From: an uncultured Sutterella sp.
GTDB taxonomy: Bacteria; Pseudomonadota; Gammaproteobacteria; Burkholderiales; Burkholderiaceae_F
Direction of reading: 5' to 3'
Assembly: GCA_905206365.1 (NCBI GenBank)
Contig: CAJLHF010000036.1
Location: 1-20,010 of the forward strand
Length of the DNA stretch: 20,010 bases
In this document: positions 16,912-20,010 of the stretch, in pieces
Numbering within the stretch: position 1 is the stretch's first letter
Layout: each line of letters opens with the position of its first letter
Program-made: the position numbers and the translations under genes
The notes under the pieces: generated by a model
What the model saw: only the letters and a program-made list of their open reading frames with translations
Database searches by the model: none
Told to the model about the DNA's origin: nothing

Positions 16912-16928
16912 CACTGCTCGCTTGGGAA

Positions 16929-16972
16929 AAACGCCGCAGGTCGTTGTCCGGATCTGCGGCGTTTCTTTTTCT
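16929..16972 (+). terminator. Terminator of the flavoprotein gene
   Basis: AAACGCCGCAG (16929-16939) pairs with CTGCGGCGTTT (16954-16964), eleven pairs with a 14-base loop. It is followed by CTTTTTCT, starting 17 bases after the stop codon. Confidence 0.88.
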
Positions 16973-17081
16973 ACTCGCCCTGTGTATTTCAGCTTTGATT
17001 CTGCCCTTCAACATAAGTTGGATAGTCAGTTTTTTCATGATTGCAAACGCTGAAAAATCAGTAAGCTATGGGCCTCCGGGA

Positions 17082-17264
17082 TCAGAGGATTTCTCCCTTG
17101 GCAGGCCTATCTAAAGAAGGATTCCCAGGGTAAATTGAGTTCTTGATATTGTCCGTAATTCTCTCGAATACGTTCTCCGTATGGATTTTGTATGCTTCAT
17201 ACGCTCTCTTCTTGAACGACATCCGTTTTTCATTAAAATACTTGTAAATATAAGAAAAGAACAT
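17082..17264 (-). CDS. Doubtful small protein or gene fragment, 60 codons
   Basis: Sixty codons with AT-rich codon use and a lysine/tyrosine/isoleucine/asparagine-rich product (segments such as SYIYKYFNEKRMSFKKRAYE and ITDNIKNSIYPGN), unlike the neighbouring genes. No clear ribosome-binding site precedes the ATG at 17264 or the inner ATG near 17222. It may be the tail or a fragment of a horizontally acquired gene. I do not recognise it and it may not be expressed. Confidence 0.22.
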   Translation of the reverse strand: MFFSYIYKYFNEKRMSFKKRAYEAYKIHTENVFERITDNIKNSIYPGNPSLDRPAKGEIL

Positions 17265-17419
17265 GATTAGCTCTGAGCATCCGTCTCCCGTCGCTTGCGG
17301 TTGCCCGAGCGTTATAACGGTTCCTTATTGTACGTCCGGAGTTCCTCTTTGCAATCGAAATAGTCGAATGGAGTTACGTATTTTTTCTTCGCTCATTAGA
17401 GCTATTCTCATATCGCTAC

Positions 17420-17438
17420 CTTATCCTCTTGGGATAAG
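17420..17438. repeat. Hairpin in the AT-rich region
   Basis: CTTATCC (17420-17426) pairs with GGATAAG (17432-17438) around five bases. There is no T-run. Its role is unknown. Confidence 0.4.
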
Positions 17439-17453
17439 CCGGACTTGAAAGTG

Positions 17454-17465
17454 CATCGCGCGATG
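17454..17465. repeat. 12-bp perfect palindrome
   Basis: CATCGCGCGATG is a perfect palindrome, 16 bases after the hairpin at 17420-17438. It could be a protein-binding site; nothing else supports a function. Confidence 0.35.
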
Positions 17466-17767
17466 ACCTGAGGATGGAAACACCTTCCCGAACACATCGG
17501 GTATGTATCCGAGTTCGACGTCTTTCGCCGAATGGGGATGGGTCCTTTTGCTCTCTTCTGTTCGCTTCGATTCTGTTCTCCGACCCCTGCAGATCGTCGA
17601 GGTCTGATCCGATGATCAAGGCCGTCCAAGCTCGCCCGTTCTCACTTCTACCGACGGAGCCGTCGGCCGGTCCCGCGCCTACCCCGTGTCGCTTCCCCTC
17701 CTCAGCTTTCTCCTCTCCTACGTCTACCGCAAGCCTCCGGAGCCTAGCAACCTTTTCCGTTTTTGAG

Positions 17768-17798
17768 CGTGAAAGTTCGGTAAGCAACAAAAATGTTG
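17768..17798. repeat. Paired ~31-bp repeat, distal copy
   Basis: It begins CGTGAAA, contains CGGTA and ends in the dyad CAACA-AAAA-TGTTG (17785-17798). The same arrangement recurs 252 bases away at 18020-18050, with small differences in the middle. Candidate recombinase or regulator site. Confidence 0.5.
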
Positions 17799-18006
17799 AT
17801 TTAATAGTTTTTTGTGACTGAGACACTTTTTAAGTTTCAGCAACCGTTCATCGCTCCACGACGTTGTTCTTCTTCACCGTGTCGAAGTCGATTTATAGCG
17901 CCCCATGTTAACGTTCCTGTAATCGCATTGTTATCTCGGCATTCTCCGGCTCTTTCTTCCGGGCGACGATCCTCCCCCTTGCACTGCTCGGCAGTTTGTT
18001 TGCAAG

Positions 18007-18022
18007 ACGATCGTTCGATCGT
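18007..18022. repeat. Dyad ACGATCG-TT-CGATCGT
   Basis: Two seven-base arms in perfect inverted symmetry around TT, 14 bases from the dyad at 18036-18051 and about 60 bases past the recombinase stop codon. It resembles a protein-binding operator or half of a recombination site. Confidence 0.45.
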
Positions 18023-18051
18023 GAAAAACGGTATGACAACAAAAATGTTGT
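18020..18051. repeat. Paired ~31-bp repeat, recombinase-proximal copy
   Basis: It begins CGTGAAA, contains CGGTA and ends in ACAACA-AAAA-TGTTGT (18036-18051), a six-base-arm dyad. It lies 29 bases after the recombinase stop codon. On the minus strand the dyad followed by CATACCGTTTTTC could also work as a weak terminator for the recombinase gene. Confidence 0.5.
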
Positions 18052-18079
18052 TGCGTGATTCTTCACGACATATACATGC

Positions 18080-19072
18080 TCACAATCGAACGTTGCGGGC
18101 GGCGCGCTTCTGCGTTTCGTCGTCGCGACGGTCGTAACGGGTGGTAGTTTGAATGTTGGCATGCCCCATCATGTTCTTGATCGTCACGATGTCAACCTTG
18201 TCGTCGAGGAGTCGCGTCGCGAAGGTGCGGCGCAGATCGTGAGGCGTGGTACGCTCGTCGATGCCGGCCGCGTCAAGGCGGTTCTTCAAAATGAGCCCGA
18301 CGCTTCGCGGGTCGAGCGCCGTCGCGAGGCTTAATTCCCCGTTCTTGCGGATCCGTCCGAACATCCGCCCGGGCGCCTTTCCGCGGAAACCGTCGATCCA
18401 AGCGTCGAGCGCTTCCGCCACTTCTCCGGGAAGATAGACCGTCCGTTCCTTGTCGCCCTTACCAATCAGGGTCAGCGCCCCGTCTTTTCTGTCGTAGTCC
18501 TCGAAACGGAGATCCGGAATTTCCCCGCGGCGCAGACCGCAACCCAACATCAGAAGCAGCATCGCCCGATCGCGCACCGTACGAATATCGGTTTCTTCGA
18601 GCGCGCGAATGAGTTTTCCGCTCTCGCGGTAGGAAAGCGACCGCCCCGCCATTTCGCGTGAAACTCGAACACCCTTCACGGCCGAGATTTCGAGAAACGT
18701 CTCGTAGGGAATGCGCTTCGAGAGCCAGGCCGCTTTTGCAACGCCTTTGATCGCCGACAAGTAGCAATTGATGCAGGTCCCCTGTCGTCCGCGCGGTTCC
18801 CCGTCCGCACGGGGGCGTCCGCCCTCTCGCGCGAGTTTTGTCAGAATCCCGATCACATAGTCCGCCCGCAACTCCTGCCAGGGGCAATCGTAGATGTCGG
18901 TCCAGCCGAGAAGTCGAGCGACGACGTTCAACTTTGAGGTCATCGAAACACGGGAGTTCCGGGAATGAAGTCCCGCAAGATAGACGAGTGCGGGATTGCT
19001 CGCGGGCTGGCGAACGTCGGTCGAAAGAGTGAACGGAGCGTTCGTGGCGAGGACGACGGGGACGGCGGTCAT
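18080..19072 (-). CDS. Stand-alone tyrosine recombinase (phage-integrase family)
   Basis: A 330-residue site-specific DNA recombinase. The N-terminal part (about 25-125) is the SAM-like core-binding domain. The C-terminal part (about 145-330) is the catalytic domain with all expected residues: Arg181 in CGLRRGE, Lys205 in IGKGDKER, His278 and Arg281 in PHDLRR, His304 in MMGHANI, and nucleophile Tyr313 in TTRYDRR. It should therefore be active. It lacks the extra insert of integron integrases, and no excisionase, phage or plasmid gene accompanies it. It may be the remnant of an integrated element or a resident recombinase acting on nearby sites. The ATG at 19072 has GAGGAA seven bases upstream. 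XerC/XerD is less likely because of the divergent N-terminus and the lone accessory setting. Confidence 0.93.
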   Translation of the reverse strand: MTAVPVVLATNAPFTLSTDVRQPASNPALVYLAGLHSRNSRVSMTSKLNVVARLLGWTDIYDCPWQELRADYVIGILTKLAREGGRPRADGEPRGRQGTCINCYLSAIKGVAKAAWLSKRIPYETFLEISAVKGVRVSREMAGRSLSYRESGKLIRALEETDIRTVRDRAMLLLMLGCGLRRGEIPDLRFEDYDRKDGALTLIGKGDKERTVYLPGEVAEALDAWIDGFRGKAPGRMFGRIRKNGELSLATALDPRSVGLILKNRLDAAGIDERTTPHDLRRTFATRLLDDKVDIVTIKNMMGHANIQTTTRYDRRDDETQKRAARNVRL

Positions 19073-19073
19073 A

Positions 19074-19087
19074 TCGAGGTTCCTCGA
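19074..19087 (-). promoter_or_regulatory. Small hairpin over the recombinase ribosome-binding site
   Basis: On the minus strand TCGAG-GAAC-CTCGA forms a five-pair stem with a four-base loop that contains part of the GAGGAA ribosome-binding site, one base before the ATG. It could reduce translation. The structure is short and may be coincidental. Confidence 0.3.
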
Positions 19088-19197
19088 GGGGTCGGGGATG
19101 GAGTTCCGAGAAGCAGTCGAGCCGAAGTTCGAGTTCTCTCCTTCGAGCGCGCCTGAAAGGTAGGTCCGGATCGATTACTTCCTAGAAGCATCATTCT

Positions 19198-19217
19198 ATC
19201 ACGTTACAGTGATTATA
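19198..19217 (-). promoter_or_regulatory. Candidate recombinase promoter with dyad
   Basis: On the minus strand a perfect TATAAT (19217-19212) overlaps the dyad ATCAC-TGTAAC-GTGAT (19213-19198). No good -35 hexamer lies upstream. If used, transcription would start near 19205, leaving a leader of about 130 bases, and the dyad would sit over the start site as an operator could. Confidence 0.35.
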
Positions 19218-19805
19218 AGGTTTTAAGACCCGATTTCGGCGGTTTTGTGCTTTTGTTGCTTTGAGGTACACTTCTGCGGTCGGCTTCCGGTCGTTCCCTC
19301 GGACGCGGCGCCTTCCGCCCCTTTTCCGTCGAGACGATCGCCTGCCTCTTCGGGACCTCTTCTCATACCCATCACCCTCGAATTTCCGTCCGAAATAAAT
19401 ACATACGAATAGTATGGATAAGTCGCATTTGCAGATTCTCCGACGTCCATCCTATCGACGGCAAATAAAGTAAGCCTTCTATTTGCGTCTATGTATACAA
19501 GTATTTTCGGTGTAACGGTCGGGGATTGCGGACCGACCGGAGAGTGTCGCTCCGCCTTGATCGAAAATCGACCCGCCGTGCGTCGCGAAGCTCGTCCGCG
19601 TTCTCGTTCCCGAACGACTTTCTCCGCAGCCCGAGCTTTCCGATCGTCTTGACCGGGCTCGGTCCGGATCTCCGTCCTTTTCCTCATTCGGGTTTCGCTT
19701 TTCACCCGACATGCCCCTCGGGGTGTCCCTTCGTAAGGGGTCCGAATCAAAAATCGCAGAAATCCCTTAATATGTGGCACGTATGTGCGAAAATTAGGGA
19801 ATTAC
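19218..19805. other. Non-coding stretch upstream of the recombinase
   Basis: No gene is called. A minus-strand frame (19223-19780, 185 codons, GTG start) has no ribosome-binding site and is arginine-rich in its first half. The inner part (RRLTLFAVDRMDVGE, AT-rich at 19380-19510) is more protein-like and may be a relic. Two small hairpins are visible: TCGGGT/ACCCGA (19688-19709) and CCCTT-CGT-AAGGG (19727-19739). Confidence 0.4.
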
Positions 19806-19842
19806 ATTTGATTTTGTAACTCAGAATCAAATCTGACATAAT
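19806..19842 (+). promoter_or_regulatory. Sigma70-type promoter with overlapping dyad
   Basis: TTGTAA (19814-19819), a 17-base spacer and CATAAT (19837-19842) match the -35/-10 consensus at four and five of six positions. The inverted repeat ATTTGATT (19806-19813) and AATCAAAT (19825-19832) flanks and covers the -35 box, as a repressor operator would. It points at the gene starting at 19984, with a leader of about 135 bases. Confidence 0.5.
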
Positions 19843-19914
19843 GATTGTGTGGTACGAACGCCGAGCCTTCGTAGAACGGATTCCCGATGTCGATGCGTAC
19901 CGATCGTCAATCAC

Positions 19915-19933
19915 CCCTGCCTGAAGGCAGAGG
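19915..19933. repeat. Bulged hairpin, possible IS200/IS605-type end
   Basis: CC-CTGCC (19915-19921) pairs with GGCAG-A-GG (19926-19933) around the loop TGAA, leaving one bulged A. Small imperfect hairpins of this kind, near a sequence like GTCAATCAC (19907-19915), are typical near the ends of IS200/IS605 and tnpB-only elements. The element boundary cannot be placed from this window. Confidence 0.4.
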
Positions 19934-19983
19934 CTTGAAAAAGTCTGGTTGACCGGCCTCAGTGATCCGAAAGGAGAACTACG

Positions 19984-20010
19984 TTGCAGTTAGGTTACAA
20001 GACCCGCCCC
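19984..20010 (+). CDS. Start of a gene cut by the window end, possibly TnpB-like
   Basis: AAGGAG (19971-19976) lies seven bases before a TTG that opens the frame (M)QLGYKTRP, nine codons before the window ends. The ribosome-binding context resembles that of carA (AAGGAGAACAACG there, AAGGAGAACTACG here), which supports TTG as a true start. The short N-terminus resembles those of TnpB (IS605 OrfB) proteins, which often begin with a strand like YKTR or YKFR, and the hairpin at 19915-19933 fits that. Nine residues cannot prove it. Confidence 0.45.

Larger units (their letters stand above)
16975..17767. other. AT-rich intergenic stretch, probably acquired DNA
   Basis: Base composition drops clearly between about 16980 and 17420, most strongly at 17130-17270, compared with the GC-rich genes around it. 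From 17460 on it is GC-rich but without a credible gene. Frames up to 115 codons there are serine/arginine/proline-rich and lack ribosome-binding sites. A lone recombinase gene follows, which fits foreign or decayed mobile DNA. Confidence 0.45.

Noticed and set aside
13758..16914. Long minus-strand frames (541 and 670 codons) opposite the second autotransporter and the flavoprotein gene
   Set aside because: They are shadows of well-supported plus-strand genes with signal peptides and family motifs; the antisense products show no motif or ribosome-binding site.
18080..19072. Integron integrase (intI)
   Set aside because: The extra IntI-specific insert between the catalytic boxes is absent and no attC-like gene cassettes are visible nearby.
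1..20010. CRISPR array, rRNA or complete tRNA genes
   Set aside because: No regularly spaced direct repeats of CRISPR type and no recognisable rRNA or foldable tRNA sequence were seen on either strand.

Overview
The window is about 20 kb of a GC-rich, gene-sparse bacterial chromosome. The gene set points to a betaproteobacterium of the Sutterellaceae type (Sutterella/Parasutterella relatives): a standard carAB pair, large tandem autotransporter genes, and a heme-less periplasmic fumarate-reductase-like flavoprotein. This placement is inferred from gene content and protein style, not from a marker gene or a search.

Layout. 1-500: no gene seen, with the carAB terminator at 352-384. 510-4968 (minus strand): carA then carB, the two subunits of glutamine-dependent carbamoyl-phosphate synthetase, 22 bp apart and clearly one operon. 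4969-5965: almost 1 kb between divergent genes with no convincing gene, holding a very strong G-quadruplex motif at 5504-5530. 5966-6736 (plus): an orphan periplasmic amino-acid-binding protein with a strong terminator. 6804-7786: a gene graveyard, with a short reading frame broken by one stop (6997 onward) and a 42-bp relic of the neighbouring binding-protein gene (7280-7321). 7787-14918 (plus): two tandem autotransporter adhesin-type genes. They have diverged passengers but share a 943-bp stretch without a single base difference, covering the end of the passenger and most of the beta-barrel. 15154-16911 (plus): an exported flavoprotein with FMN_bind and FAD domains and its own terminator. 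16975-18079: an AT-rich, probably acquired, intergenic stretch with paired repeats. 18080-19072 (minus): a complete stand-alone tyrosine recombinase. 19073-20010: mostly non-coding, ending in a promoter with an overlapping dyad, a small bulged hairpin, and the first nine codons of a gene (TTG start) that may be a TnpB-type protein of an IS200/IS605-related element.

How it fits together. carAB supplies carbamoyl phosphate for arginine and pyrimidine synthesis and is the housekeeping anchor. The rest is envelope and periplasm biology (solute capture, surface display, anaerobic respiration to an organic acceptor) next to mobile DNA. The most informative signal is the sharp-edged identity between the two autotransporter genes. 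Sequence on both sides of the identical block is homologous but diverged, which fits recent gene conversion of the translocator while the exposed passengers drift apart.
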